Origin: Branchiostoma floridae
Lineage: Eukaryota; Chordata; Leptocardii; Amphioxiformes; Branchiostomatidae
Assembly (NCBI RefSeq): GCF_000003815.2
Contig: NC_049980.1
Coordinates: 11,347,816 to 11,411,815, forward strand
Length of the DNA: 64,000 bases
Direction of reading: 5' to 3'
Shown here: positions 21,191-32,601 of the stretch, in pieces
Layout: each line of letters starts with the position of its first letter
Numbering within the stretch: position 1 is the stretch's first letter
The notes under the pieces: generated by a model
What the model saw: the letters and a program-made list of their open reading frames with translations, nothing else
The model's database searches: none
Told to the model about the DNA's origin: nothing
Translations under genes and position numbers: made by a program

Positions 21191-23428
21191 TTACAGTGGA
21201 CCAATCAGCTGGGAGGTGTCGATGTCAGTGTTGATGTCCATACTAGGACAGACCATGGGGAAGTTGCTGCAGTCCTCAGGGTTCTGGTAGATCTGACAGC
21301 CGGGCAGGGCCGGGGGAGGGGTGGTCCTGAGAAGAAAATAAAACGATATGTATTGTCAGCGTGAATGTACCATCCTTGATTTTCAATTCGAGGCGGCAGT
21401 TATTATTCCAATAATCATTTTCATACAGGCAGGCCTTCGCTTTTGATTGAGTAATGACAGGATTTAATGTTTTCATAACTTTTAAATGATGGATTTTACC
21501 TATTACTTTATCAAACATTTTGCACTGATTTTTTTGTTACACAGTATTGTCCTAGTTTTTATAAACTCATTAAGGTAGCAGCAGCAGAAGTAGTAGTAGC
21601 AGTAGTAGTATTAGCAACACCTGTATTGTAACGCATGCTAAGCCTGGTACCCAGTCTTGTATGTGAGTCTTAGTTCGTTACCAACGGTCGTAATTTCTCC
21701 AATAACCCGGGGCCCGGGGAAGCGGACTAAACTTAACAAATCTGGGTTCCAGACTAACTTTTGCCAGGTGGGAAAACAGAACACCAAGCTCTCAACAAAG
21801 AATCTTTTCAACAGAGAGAAGACATCTTACTTCCTGCAGACGATACCGACGTGTCCCTCCAAGCCAGCGTTGATGCAGTCACAGTGGGCGCAGACGTCCT
21901 CGGCGGGATACTTGTCCCAGTGCCATTGGTCGCCGATTCCATACGTCATCTCCTGGTGTACACATTTGTCACCTGCAGGGACGGGGATATTTTCGTGGTT
22001 AGATATAACGTTAGAAGCAATAGACACGCGGTGTTATACAGCAACGTTGGGGTTACACCGCCCCTTACGGGGTGACATACCCTTTCTTTCAGCTGAACAC
22101 AAAGAGATTGTAAATGCTTTACGGAAGAATTAAACTATTTCTGCAACAAATATTTGGCCATATACATGTATCTATGTGGCCTTGAAAGGTCCTGTCAAAG
22201 ATTATATGAGCTTTGGTCGTATCTGTTGATCGCCAGGTCACAGAATTAAGAAATCCGCAGAGCGTATCACTGGGAATCTATCTATCAGCTGATCTAAAAA
22301 AAATCGCGAAAATGTAATTTAGAGCTTGAAGTCTCGTCAGTCGATCGATTTCCTGCTGTGTGACATTATTGGGATTACACAGCCGATTGAAGGCAAGAAA
22401 CATGTATGGCTTAACATTTAGACGATTGAAGGCCAGAAACATGTATGGCTTAACATTAGATTAATTAACCAACTCTTTGTTATTGAATGTCTCCCGTGTA
22501 TGAACAAATGTTATTCACCAACATAGGCGATAGGTTTGTATGTTGCACACATTCCGTGTACTATTTTTGTCCGAGTTTATTTGATGTGACCTTTATTTTG
22601 TTTAAATAACAGGTGCAACCAGTCCCATGGGTACCGTAAAGTAACTTGCTTGTGGATAATTTCGCGAAATCAAATTTCTTCGAGAAAATCAAAATATGTC
22701 GCAGAATAATCCGAATACTTTAAGTGTTAGCATAGTTGAGAACGCATCGTATATTCAAATTTAAAGGAACGGCGACAAAATATAACGCTTTTTTTAAGCC
22801 GGTGTCACACGGCAAGATAGTTACTATAGTCACTCGACTGCTTTCATTAGCTTAGCGACCCTGACATTAGCAAGAAATTGTTCCCGACGTCGGTCATACA
22901 AGCAGTTTTGGCGCTGCCATTTTACGTTTACCTACTTTTAACGTCTTATACTAAAGTAAAGTGCCCAAATATCTGTATCCCAAGATGGGATATCTCCCTA
23001 GATATGTGATAGTCACTCAACTGCTTCGAAAAGCGTATCCCGAAAGAAAGTGTGTCGGAAGTCTGCTATTAAAGTAAAAATCATATATACGGCACAGTAC
23101 ATTAGTAGAAGCGGGTCCGTATGGCCCGTATACCTACCAAACTGGTCCGTATGGGGGTTCTTGAATCTAGAAAATGATTATTGCCGAAAAGAGGTAATTT
23201 AGCCAAAAGACGGTTGAATTATCCCAAAAAATATTATCTATCAGAAAATAACTCTCGCTTCTGGAGTGGAATGCCCTTTTAAATCCTGGTTGATATTTTT
23301 TTCTGTCACTACATCCTTGAAAATCCTAGGACGAATGTGCCCGGGCCGTTACCTGGCATGACTTGGTGGAAGAAGTCCGTCGCCACCACCACCGTCAGCA
23401 AGAGGGGGAACACCAACAGGACCCGCAT
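21191..23428 (-). CDS. Secreted cysteine-rich beta-microseminoprotein-like protein, 117 aa
   Basis: Three coding exons in transcript order: 23353-23428, 21831-21972, 21191-21326; they sum to 354 nt in one frame with good splice sites. Residues 1 to about 17 (MRVLLVFPLLLTVVVAT) are a clear signal peptide. The mature part has eight cysteines: C29 (GDKC), then a CxxCxC cluster in the EDVCAHCDC segment after a Trp-rich stretch (DQWHWDK), a GIVC, and a C-terminal block GCQIYQNPEDCSNFPMVCP. Cysteine order, the W before the CxxCxC cluster and the three-exon layout resemble beta-microseminoprotein (MSMB/PSP94), a small extracellular protein family represented in amphioxus; the vertebrate protein has ten cysteines. 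A generic VWC-like secreted protein is the alternative. Acceptor-like sequence at about 23455 and a donor at 23867 suggest an upstream non-coding exon. Confidence 0.8.
22385..22462. repeat. Two 39-bp tandem copies
   Basis: GATTGAAGGCAAGAAACATG begins at 22385 and again, with one change, at 22424. It lies in intron 1 of the MSMB-like gene. It is a recent small duplication with no visible function. Confidence 0.85.
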
Positions 23429-23866
23429 TTTACTCTCCGAGATCTTGAGACGTCTGAAATGAAATTATCTTAGAGTCGACCATCTTTGGGTTGGACTTCA
23501 TTTTATTTGCATCATAGAATCTAGAACTCTGTTATGATTTTCCATGGTATAAAATTGATGCAGAAATAGCAAATACAACTTTACACGTGAACATCAAACT
23601 AGCTATGCCAAATACGACAGTGACTTTGTAGGATAGGGATCTTGACGCCTTATTTCTGTCAAGGTCTTTTTCAAGGAATTGTTCCGTTTTTTTAAACGTC
23701 CACGTCCATTTACGGCGAAGCTTGGCAAGCTAAGATCACAAACATGCCGATATGATATCGATCTTAGGATTTTATAGTTTTTATAGTTCTATCGTTACCG
23801 ACAGTTGTAACTAACGTTAACATTATAAAAAAAACGACAACACGGAAACATGAAAAGTCAGCTTAC

Positions 23867-23930
23867 CTTGCCTTCAAGTTGAGGAAAATGACCCAATAAT
23901 ACCTTATGTGTTTTTAAAATATAAATCTTG
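23867..23930 (-). other. Possible 5' non-coding exon of the MSMB-like gene
   Basis: On the minus strand a consensus donor AAG|GTAAGCTGA falls at 23867, and a pyrimidine-rich acceptor (TTTCATTTCAG) lies near 23455, 27 bp upstream of the start codon at 23428. This fits a 5'UTR intron of about 0.4 kb. The upstream limit of the exon is a guess. Confidence 0.4.
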
Positions 23931-24102
23931 TCATTATTTGTTCCTTCAGAATGTCTAACATCCGTGGCCAGGAAGAGGATACTGCCGATATCTAACGTTA
24001 CACCTGTTGTTTCTCAGATTTCGACCTTTTCCCGCCTCCTACCGCATGGTAAACTATGGCTAACGTAATAATTTTGTCATAAACACTTCAAATTGCGTGG
24101 AT

Positions 24103-24234
24103 GAAGGTTAGACATCTTGGTTTACTTAATAGGATACGCCAAAAAGCAGTTACTAAAGCAACTGGATATCATTTTGGAAATGGTCCGTTTTCAAAAACAT
24201 ATCAAGTTGCCTTAGTAACTGCTTTTTGACACTT
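24103..24234. mobile_element. Foldback MITE, GCCAAAAAGCAGTTACT family, copy 1
   Basis: The arms GCCAAAAAGCAGTTACTAAA (from 24137) and AGTAACTGCTTTTTGAC (to 24230) pair along almost the whole element, including the inner TTTGGAAATGGTCCG part, so it would fold into one long hairpin. The outer sequence GAAGGTTAGACATC also occurs beside copy 2 at 44798-45190, so the real element is longer than the hairpin core. Confidence 0.75.
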
Positions 24235-25417
24235 CAAAATATTCTATTTCGGATGAGAGACACGAGTCTCTTGCTGTGACCTAGCAGTGACCCCGCACCT
24301 GCGACGGCAGTCGGCTTGCACCTGTTGATTAAATCATCAGGGCCAACAAATCAGCGAAGAGGAAACGTTTCTATATTTAGATCTGTCTTTGCGAAATTGA
24401 TATAAACGAGTCTGCGATTGGTCACCGAAGAAAACCCAAAGTTACCCGCGAGATTGTTTTCCCGCCGAAGACTGAGGCTACTTAATATTCATGAGCACCC
24501 GGTGTCTGCACCTGCAAGTAACCTGGAGTCCGCACCAGGGAAGCACAATCAGCACCAGGGACAGGGAAATGAAGTCAGCCATTCCGGTGCCAGATTTCAA
24601 CTGCTTGTTCTAGTTGTGTGTACTGTACTGTTGTTGATAAAAGCTGTACTAGACACAGAAACAATGCCCATACCTTTACAATGACAGGGAGCATAACAAA
24701 CTCTATGTAATGTATTGATACAGATGTATAGGTAATGAAGTTATATTTTGTTCAAGAAGGGATAATAGTGATCGGCTTATAGCAGTCGAAAAGTCCTCAA
24801 ATCAGTTACCAATCAAAAAGTGTTAAGATTTTACCATTAAATCAGTGTTTTAATGTTGCTTAATTATAGCCCTCTTACCGACTGGCTATTGTACTCGCTA
24901 CAGCCTTCAATTTCAAATGGCTGCCTGGAGGTATGTAACGTTAAGTCTTGGTGTTTTGAATAAACCAGTCTACTACATGTACTACCACATGTCACATATC
25001 AACCATCCTCTAGGCATTAACTCCCTTATCACAGTGTGGAAAAAGGAAGAGGCATGGTGATTTTTGCATTAATTACAACCCTTGTCAGATTTACTGGTAA
25101 TTTGGTACACTGAATAACTAATGATGAGAAAACTCTAATAACCTTTATCATAACATCATGGTTATAAACAAAACCCAGATATCTTTTCAAATATCTTTGG
25201 TTTCTGATAACACAGTGTTGTCTTGTGTTGACATGTTCTAAAATCCACACACACACACATCTACAGTACAGGTGTGTCAGTAGCACATTGTTTTCTATAC
25301 AAGTTGCTTCTCTGATACTTGTCAATAGATCTGGTAGACTTAATACAAACTCCATACAAATGCTATGAAATAAGAAATCAAAGATCGCATACCTCATACA
25401 AATATACAGTTTGTTAA

Positions 25418-25942
25418 AGGGGCATTCCACTCCAGAAGGGAGTCTTGTTTTCCAATAAATGATGTGTCAATGAATACATAATCAGCCGAATTTTGTGAAA
25501 TTCACCTTGGGATGAATTGCGTGATGTGTGTTTTATAAAACAATAATGACACTCACTAAACCCATGCAGACCCTACCCATGCATTCCCTATACGCATAGA
25601 CACTTTGTTTATCGTACATATTTTCGGAATAAATGAGGTACGCTAAGCACACCGAGAAGGCAAATTGCTCATAAGATAGCAAAGAATACAAGAACAAGAC
25701 GAAATTTCTTAGCGAACCTGAAATTAGTTTGGTAACCTTACCTAAAAGTTTTGCATTGTATTCAGCCATAGGATTAATTCAATTAGAGGGTACTTGAGGA
25801 GTTTAGTAGAAGACTGAATGCTTTAGAGGCATGTGGAGCAACTGGGTACTTTATCGTATAATGTGAAGTAGTATGCAGTTATCACTTCCAAAAATGAATA
25901 TCTATCGGAAAATAACACTCCCGTGTGGAGTGGAATGCGCCT
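25418..25942. mobile_element. TTAA-flanked MITE (piggyBac-like ends)
   Basis: Ends AGGGGCATTCCACTCC and GGAGTGGAATGCGCCT are inverted repeats with one mismatch. TTAA flanks both sides (25414-25417 and 25943-25946). TTAA target duplication is the hallmark of piggyBac-type insertion. At 525 bp there is no transposase, so it is non-autonomous. A second terminus of the same family (CTGGAGTGGAATGCCCTTTT) occurs near 23260-23285. Confidence 0.8.
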
Positions 25943-26483
25943 TTAACTTCCTAATACTCTAGCCTATCATGCACTGTAACTGTTTGTGGGCAACAAGCCC
26001 CAAGCCAACCAGGTGTGAAACACGAGGTCATTGACCTCATCAGACAGACTGTTAATGGATATACCACTGTCAGGAAGGAGATGTTGTCCACTAGTGTTGT
26101 AATACCTGCAAATACTGCCAGGAGTCACTGGGACTGCTAACATAACAACACACATACCAAAATTTATACAAATCCATCAAAAGGATCTTGAGTAATACAT
26201 GTCTGCGCAAACACATGTATGCAACCAAAAACAATACCCCTTGAGGTAATATGTTGGGGAGGCTTCTCCAAAAAGGTTAGCATGATTCAAGGATTTGTAA
26301 TTTTCACACTGTCTCTCAGGCTACAATACTCCCATATTACCAAAGTCCAAATTTTCACAGAAATAAGAAACATACCATCCAAAATAAGAATGGACTACCA
26401 GGACAGTAATAAGGATATGTAAGTAAGTTAGTACCAGGACAGAGGTGGATTTTGAGGCTAAAAAAACTAAACGTAAGAGTACG

Positions 26484-26489
26484 TTTATT
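26484..26489 (-). terminator. Polyadenylation signal AATAAA of LTV1
   Basis: TTTATT on the plus strand (AATAAA on the minus strand) lies 42 bp after the LTV1 stop codon, implying a very short 3'UTR. Confidence 0.6.
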
Positions 26490-26530
26490 CAGGAAACTAG
26501 AGTACTAGTTCAGAGATTTTGGGGTATGTC

Positions 26531-29500
26531 TTAAGCTAATTTGATGCCCTTAAGGTTCTTCTGGTTCATGACAACCTTCTCTTGTCTGGAGACTTCCTCC
26601 TTGAAGGCCAGTTTGTTGGCCTTTTTCTCCATTCTTCTCTCCTGGTAAAGTATCAGAAGAAACAAAGTTAGTATATCATGCTGCACATGATAATTTCTTG
26701 CTCTTTTCTGAGCTTGGTAACACTTGGTACCAACGTGTAAAAACAAAACAAAAATATACGAAATTGGCACCCACCCTCCTTTCTGCCTTTACAGCCTGTT
26801 TCCTTTGTTTCTTTTCTTCAGCTGTTTCCCCTTTTCTTCTGGCTGGAGTAGGTCTACTTTCACTTTCTTCTTCATCTTCTGAACTTTCCAGTTCTTCATC
26901 CATGTTATCCAGCTCCTCCAGCTGTTTCTTGGTGAGACCTTTACCCCCGAGCACACCAATGGGAATGCCACTTTTCTGGGACAGGATGATCTGTTTCCCC
27001 TGAACATCAAAAACAGACAATCAGTTCTCTGTACCTGTACAATAGGCCGGAATTGGACCTCAAAAATAGCAACATATTTGATGTGAGAATTTGAAATACC
27101 TTTTTGGGTTTAGGAGGGTCCTTAATCACTGTTGGGTGGTTGTATAAGGTGGAGTATGTACCTGGAAAAGAATAAAAACTAGACTCACAAAAACCTTAGT
27201 CATAGGGAGTTAGTTTGATGTTAATACAATCTCAATATCCACAAGTACACCTATAAGGTGGCACTTTAATTATTAACCACTTATTGCCTACAACACAGGA
27301 AATTGAAAATCTCATACCCCTGTGAAATATATGTATACATGTGTACTAGTTTTTAAAAAAAATATCTTGTTTTATTTTCAATTGTGCGTTTATCACCAAT
27401 TTTTCCGACATATTTTCCTTGTGAGGTAACAGACATGCATATAGCAGGAAAGAATTGAAGACAGTACATGAGATAACCTACTGTGGGATCATTGACCTAA
27501 CTTCTTGTCAGGCTCCCCTACATGCCTAGCATGTGGAAATCAGACCTTCTACTGCATCCATATAGCTACAAGAACACAGACAAATACATAGAAAACAAAA
27601 CCTCCATGCATGTCATTCACACTTACTGAGGATGGATTCACAGTCCCACTTTTCTTTGGGCTGCTCTGTGACCATCTTCACTAGGTCCTCTTCCTCAGAC
27701 TCTGATTCTGATGACACATCTTCTTCTCCTTCCTCCTCAAGGATCTTCTCAGGATCAAGTCTTCTGATGATACTGCAATCAACACGTTTTGAAAAACATT
27801 TAAAAAAACATAATCAAAGAAAAAAAAGAAAGCAAAGATAAATATTTCCATGGGTTCATCTGATTAGTTAATCAACTGATATGATGGTACATTATAAATG
27901 ACACAGATACATGGCCATAGATACAAAAAACGTGTTACTGCTACAGCAAAGATTAAATTTAACACTACAAAAAACAACAACGAAACCTTGGTATGGGTAT
28001 TGAAATTAGAGGACTTCATGTCAAAAGCACATATGGTAATGGAAACACCGGCATCTTTACAGCTAAACGTGTAAGTTTGCAGTGGAGCATAAGGAAAAGT
28101 TTCGCAATTACAGTACAAGTCTAAAAAATTCTGTTTGATGTTGATTCATGTTTCTGTCATAATTGAAGACCATACGTAGGTACCTTTCTTCTTTCTTCTT
28201 CTCATATTCCTGTAGGATGTTGTTCAGCACGAGGCTGTCCTGCTGCACAGTGCCTGTCAGCTCCTCATGGTCCAGAGGCCCCATCTCATCATCATCATAC
28301 TCTTCATACAGCTGAACAGGCACAACAACAGTTCCATGAGCTCATGCCTCCATGGACTAGCTGCAAGTTCTCAAATGTCTCAGTTAATTGTAGTTCATAA
28401 ACTATGAACGTAATTATTCAACATAAGGCCTTCATTAACATTGATCTCTTCCTGTCAGGATATGGTGAACAGGACTATCATATGGAAAATAAAATTGCAA
28501 AAACAATCTCCCCATAAATTAGTAGTCTCTCCCATTGACCCCAAGACCTGTCAAGTCTGACACTTCCTGTCACTTTCAAAAAGCTGAATTTGTGACTTCA
28601 CCATATTCCTACTCACCTCCTGCTACTCTACTGACATTGTATTGAAATAAATTTGGACACGCCAACAAAGCACATGAAGGGAACAAAGTTTTTTCTTAAC
28701 ATTTACACAGCTGAGAAAGTAAAAAAAAAAAAAAAAAAACTTTGTTGAAGAGGTTCATCAGTCACGTATGCAAACAGTTACAACAATTTTCATCAATCAA
28801 TGACTGTTTTTGTAAAGGTACAGCACATACCTCCCAAATTTTTCGATGTCTACCAGTACATCATTGTCAGAGGAATGACCTAGTCTCAGTTCTCGCGAGG
28901 TCAGGTTTAAAAAAAACTAAAACGTTTAAAACGTTTACATGTACATACAAAAAAAAAAGAGAGAATTCCTTAGAAAGGAAAAGACAGACTGTCTCCTACC
29001 TTTTCAAACCTGTCATCTAGAAGAGTCAAGCCTTCATTTCTCCTCATGACGGAGGATGTGATGGAGTATTCAGTGAACCTGGATTTGGTGGTTCTGTAAG
29101 TCAGCCCCTCATCAGAGCCCTCCTCCTCTGATTCCATCTCACACTCGTCAGACGGGTATTCCCCATCAGTGTCTACTTCTTCTTCCTCCTCATCTTGGGG
29201 GGCTGCGGTTGCCATGGAGATGAAATCATCCTCAAGGACGTTGTCAGGGTCATCGTAGTTGAAGTCTTCATCAAGAGCTGCTACAATATCTGGGTCCCAG
29301 TCTAGCTGTGGGCCTATATGGGAGGGAAAAGTGCGATCAAAGTTAACTTCACAAAGAGAAATTCCAAACAAAATGTTTGAAACAAGGCCTAACCCTAACA
29401 CAAGTCAAAAATCTCTCTGACCAGTGAAAATTCTACTTAAAGCTAAAGCTGCAGCTACCAGACTAAAAGTGTGCATACATATCAATATGGAGGTACCTAA

Positions 29501-32285
29501 TAGTATCAAAAAAGGTTAAACTTTGAAAGGGACTGATATATAGATGTAGGCTTATATACCAAGTATAATTACAATTATGGCTCTTTGAAAACTTGTCCTT
29601 ACAGGTACAGATCTCAGTCTACTTTAAAGTCACAATACATACATGTACAGCACGATCACTGCTGTAAATTCATTTATCTTTGTGAGTATGTAACTTTGTG
29701 GCAGAAATGAAAAAGATTTTTTTGCAGTCAAAACAATACTATAGCACAAAAATACATATCTGCATTCCCATAACATTACCGTGGAGAGGAACCTTGAAAA
29801 TAAAACCACTGCAAACGTTTCAAGATTTACAGTACCTATGGATTAGAGATAAACGTCATCTTCAAGTTGCTACATGTAAATGTTCTCCCTTACCCACGAG
29901 AGGTACTGCCTTGTTGAGCATGCCCACATCCTCCTCCTGCTCAGATGGGAAGACTGATGCAGGAAGCTGTAGTCTGGGAGTCTCCTCTGTAGCTGGCTGG
30001 GGCTGTGGTCAAGGGGAAATATAAAGGAGAGAAAACATGTGTCATACAAACTCTGCTGTCTACATACATACATATAAATTTTGTTCTTGGTCTATGAAAT
30101 TTGATAAGTGATCTGTCAAATGTTTGTTATTCATTGGTCGCTAAAAAAATATAAACACTAGTAGAGATGGTGTAAAAGAAGACACAATCTAATGATGAAC
30201 CAGTGCACAGAATGTAGAGTCAATTCCACATTACCAAGAGGGTGCTTCTTGCCTTTTGTTCCAACATTTTGGAAATCTTTATAACATTCTAATTGTGAAT
30301 AGTAACTGTTTAGAACTGTTTATAACAGAATTGTGATGTTCTGAATATTTTCTACAGTATTCAAACATGTTAGAAACATTTCTAACATCAAAGTCATTAT
30401 TTCTGATAGTTTCTAAACTGTTCCAACATAGATTCATCATTTGTGATCACAAAAGACCGAGCTTAGCAGCTTGGTTTATGGGGGTAATAAAAGATTTTAT
30501 GGAGGGAAAAAATGACACAAATTGTTGGAACATTTGAGAACATGTTCCAACAATAACAAAAACACATAGATGTTTCTAAATTTTTCTAAATAAAGAGATA
30601 TTTGTACCATTAATTCCCCAATGTTTCCAACATATATAGATAGGTTCAAACATGTTAAAACTTTCATTTTCAATTGTTTGAACAATTTAGAACTTTAGTG
30701 AGATATTCTTTTATTTAGAATAGTTCAAACTTATGACAAATATTGTTTCAAAACCCTCTCAATGACTCGGAATCGACTCTAAACAGGAGTGATTGACATA
30801 CAATGATTTACAGAACTGTTTAGTACTGACCTCATCAGTAACCTCTACCCTTTTGATGTTGACCTTTGACACGCTGGGTTCCAGTACTGCCTGCCCTGGT
30901 TCCTTCAGGTGCTGCAGGTAATCATACTCATCCTCAAAGTACACTCCGTACTTCCTCTGCTCCTCCCTTCTCTTCTCACTACTGGCCGAGACCTTGAATT
31001 GTAACAAAGAACAAACAAGTTAAAAAACAGTCCTGAATCACAATGAAGAGGAAGAGAATGTAAATTCATTTTCATAGGGACCTAATTTTGTAAAGGGAAA
31101 AGGAGATTTTGCAGTGTTTTAAGCCTGCGATAGAAACTATTCTGTAGTACAGTTGGTATTCAAAAAGCGCATATTCACAGTGTTCTGAATTTGCAATGAA
31201 GAGGTCACGGTAAAAAACACAAAAAGACAACCAAGTCGCAAACACTTTAAGATTCACAGTGCCATGACCAGGAGTTAGTTCATCTGTAGTAGGTAGGCAA
31301 CGTTGCCAACTACTACTACGTAGTCTATATAAGAGAATGATAAGACACATGTAAAGAATGATCACACACATGTGAAGTGACTCTACAAAAGAATGCATGA
31401 CTATGTAGAGAAGTGAAGAAGATGGAGTGCCTAATGTGTGCTTAGTGCTGACCAATTGGAAAAAAGCAGCGAGAGATGAACACGTGAGAAATACGCAGAG
31501 AGAGAGAGAGAAACAACAGCACATGTGACCATCATCCGACGAATCCGACGGCGGATATAGACTATATATAGAGACAACAACAAGATATCTATTAATCTAG
31601 ATCGGTCATGATCTTGCTCACCTCTTGTAGGACATGTTGAGGTTTGTCCTCATCAGCCTGCAGGGGGTCCCTCTGACTTCTGTGGACCAGGTGAAAGGTC
31701 ACGGCATTCTTGTTGTCAATAAACTTCTTCTTCTTCCTCGGCTGTGGAACAAAGATATCATGTTGTAAGAGCAGTGACCTTTGACATATACAGTCTTTCC
31801 CAAGTGTTATGACCTGTTCAATTGTTACAAGGCCAGGGTATCAATATCAACTTAACTGACAGATCTACTACAAAGGAAAGATATCCAATATCAAATAAGG
31901 GTGTACACAGAACATGTAACGTTACACATACTATAAGTTAGCGTGTTAATTATATACTTTAATATACAGGAAGCATGAATACTTGTCACATCATGCAAAT
32001 GTTGTAAATAATATGTACGACATGTAAATTACAAGCAATTACAATATATCTATTCATGTTTCCTAACCAGATAAAAACTTCTGTTCATGCGTTAGTTCTT
32101 AGTACTCATATACCTACAATTTGTACAAAGTGTTCATATAATTTATTTGTGATAAAAAGCACAAGGCTACCACCCCCCTCCCCACACAGTTCGAAATATC
32201 GTTTAACTGTCACCGTTTCTTGTTGTTGATGCCGTCCTTGTACCAAATGGAAACCATGGAGTTATAAAGAACAAATCTTTACCAT
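26531..32285 (-). CDS. LTV1: LTV1 ribosome biogenesis factor, 10 exons, 459 aa
   Basis: LTV1 is a non-ribosomal assembly factor for the small (40S) subunit and travels with the pre-40S particle. Coding exons in transcript order: 32283-32285, 31622-31741, 30831-30992, 29894-30002, 29000-29313, 28184-28311, 27627-27772, 27100-27161, 26775-26999, 26531-26641; they sum to 1380 nt in frame. Recognisable segments: PRKKKKFIDNKNAVTFHLVH at the N-terminus, EEQRKYGVYFEDEYDYLQHL near residue 60, LDWDPDIVAALDEDF near 135, RFTEYSITSSVMRRNE near 210, the acidic SSESESEEED tract and the basic C-terminus EKKANKLAFKEEVSRQEK. Human LTV1 is 475 aa. The first coding exon contributes only the ATG. A minus-strand AATAAA at 26484-26489 is 42 bp past the stop. 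The gene is divergent from the SLC17A9-like gene, 316 bp away. Identity is secure. Confidence 0.95.
29690..29836. repeat. Dispersed TTTTGCAGT / GATTTACAGT repeat in LTV1 intron
   Basis: A short element begins TGTAACTTTGTGGCAGAAATG...TTTTTTTGCAGTC and ends ACCACTGCAAACGTTTCAAG followed by ATTTACAGTACC. Related copies recur across the window (see the finding on this family). It carries no coding potential. Confidence 0.6.
30256..30725. repeat. Foldback-rich AT element in LTV1 intron 3
   Basis: This stretch is packed with variants of GTTCCAACAT, GTTGGAACAT, TTTCTAA and CAAACATGTT in both orientations. A perfect 13-bp inverted repeat ATTGTTGGAACAT (30521-30533) / ATGTTCCAACAAT (30542-30554) has only an 8-bp spacer. 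It looks like an old palindromic MITE; no gene is seen. Confidence 0.55.
31080..31262. repeat. Dispersed TTTTGCAGT / GATTTACAGT-type repeat, best copy
   Basis: The copy in LTV1 intron 2 runs from GGAGATTTTGCAGTGTTTTA through CTATTCTGTAGTACAG and GAATTTGCAATGAAGAGGTC to AACACTTTAAGATTCACAGT. The same succession of blocks, in whole or part, recurs in introns of all three large genes. Confidence 0.65.
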
Positions 32286-32601
32286 TCTCTTGTTCCAAAA
32301 ATGCGGGAAACGGCAGAAATCACACTTCTCCTGGCCTTGGTCACAAGTTGGTGCTCGTCTGCTAGGTCTGCTACACTTGGATTATACCAATACCGTTTAA
32401 GGGGGTGGCAGTATTTCAGTCAACTAGATTCACCGCCCCAAAAAATAAATGATTAAATTTTATGAATATTTAAGTGCCATTTATCAATCAGATAGTATTG
32501 TTTCTTTGGCATTTTTGTTTGTTTCAGTTATCTTAAGTTATTTATCCACGTTCCCCAATGTGTTGAATGGACTAGCCCTTGATGACCTTTGTCCCGGAAA
32601 C
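32286..32601. promoter_or_regulatory. Bidirectional promoter between LTV1 and the SLC17A9-like gene
   Basis: Only 316 bp separate the two start codons, which point away from each other. The segment must contain both transcription starts unless far-upstream non-coding exons exist. No TATA box is evident in either direction. The region downstream of the LTV1 ATG in transcript sense is the 541-nt first intron. Confidence 0.7.

Noticed and set aside
21657-22133. 158-codon plus-strand frame
   Set aside because: It overlaps, on the opposite strand, exon 2 of the MSMB-like gene, which has splice sites, phase agreement and a cysteine pattern; the plus frame has none of these.
24418-24684. 88-codon frame with a hydrophobic segment
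   Set aside because: It opens with TTG rather than ATG and has no splice or homology support.
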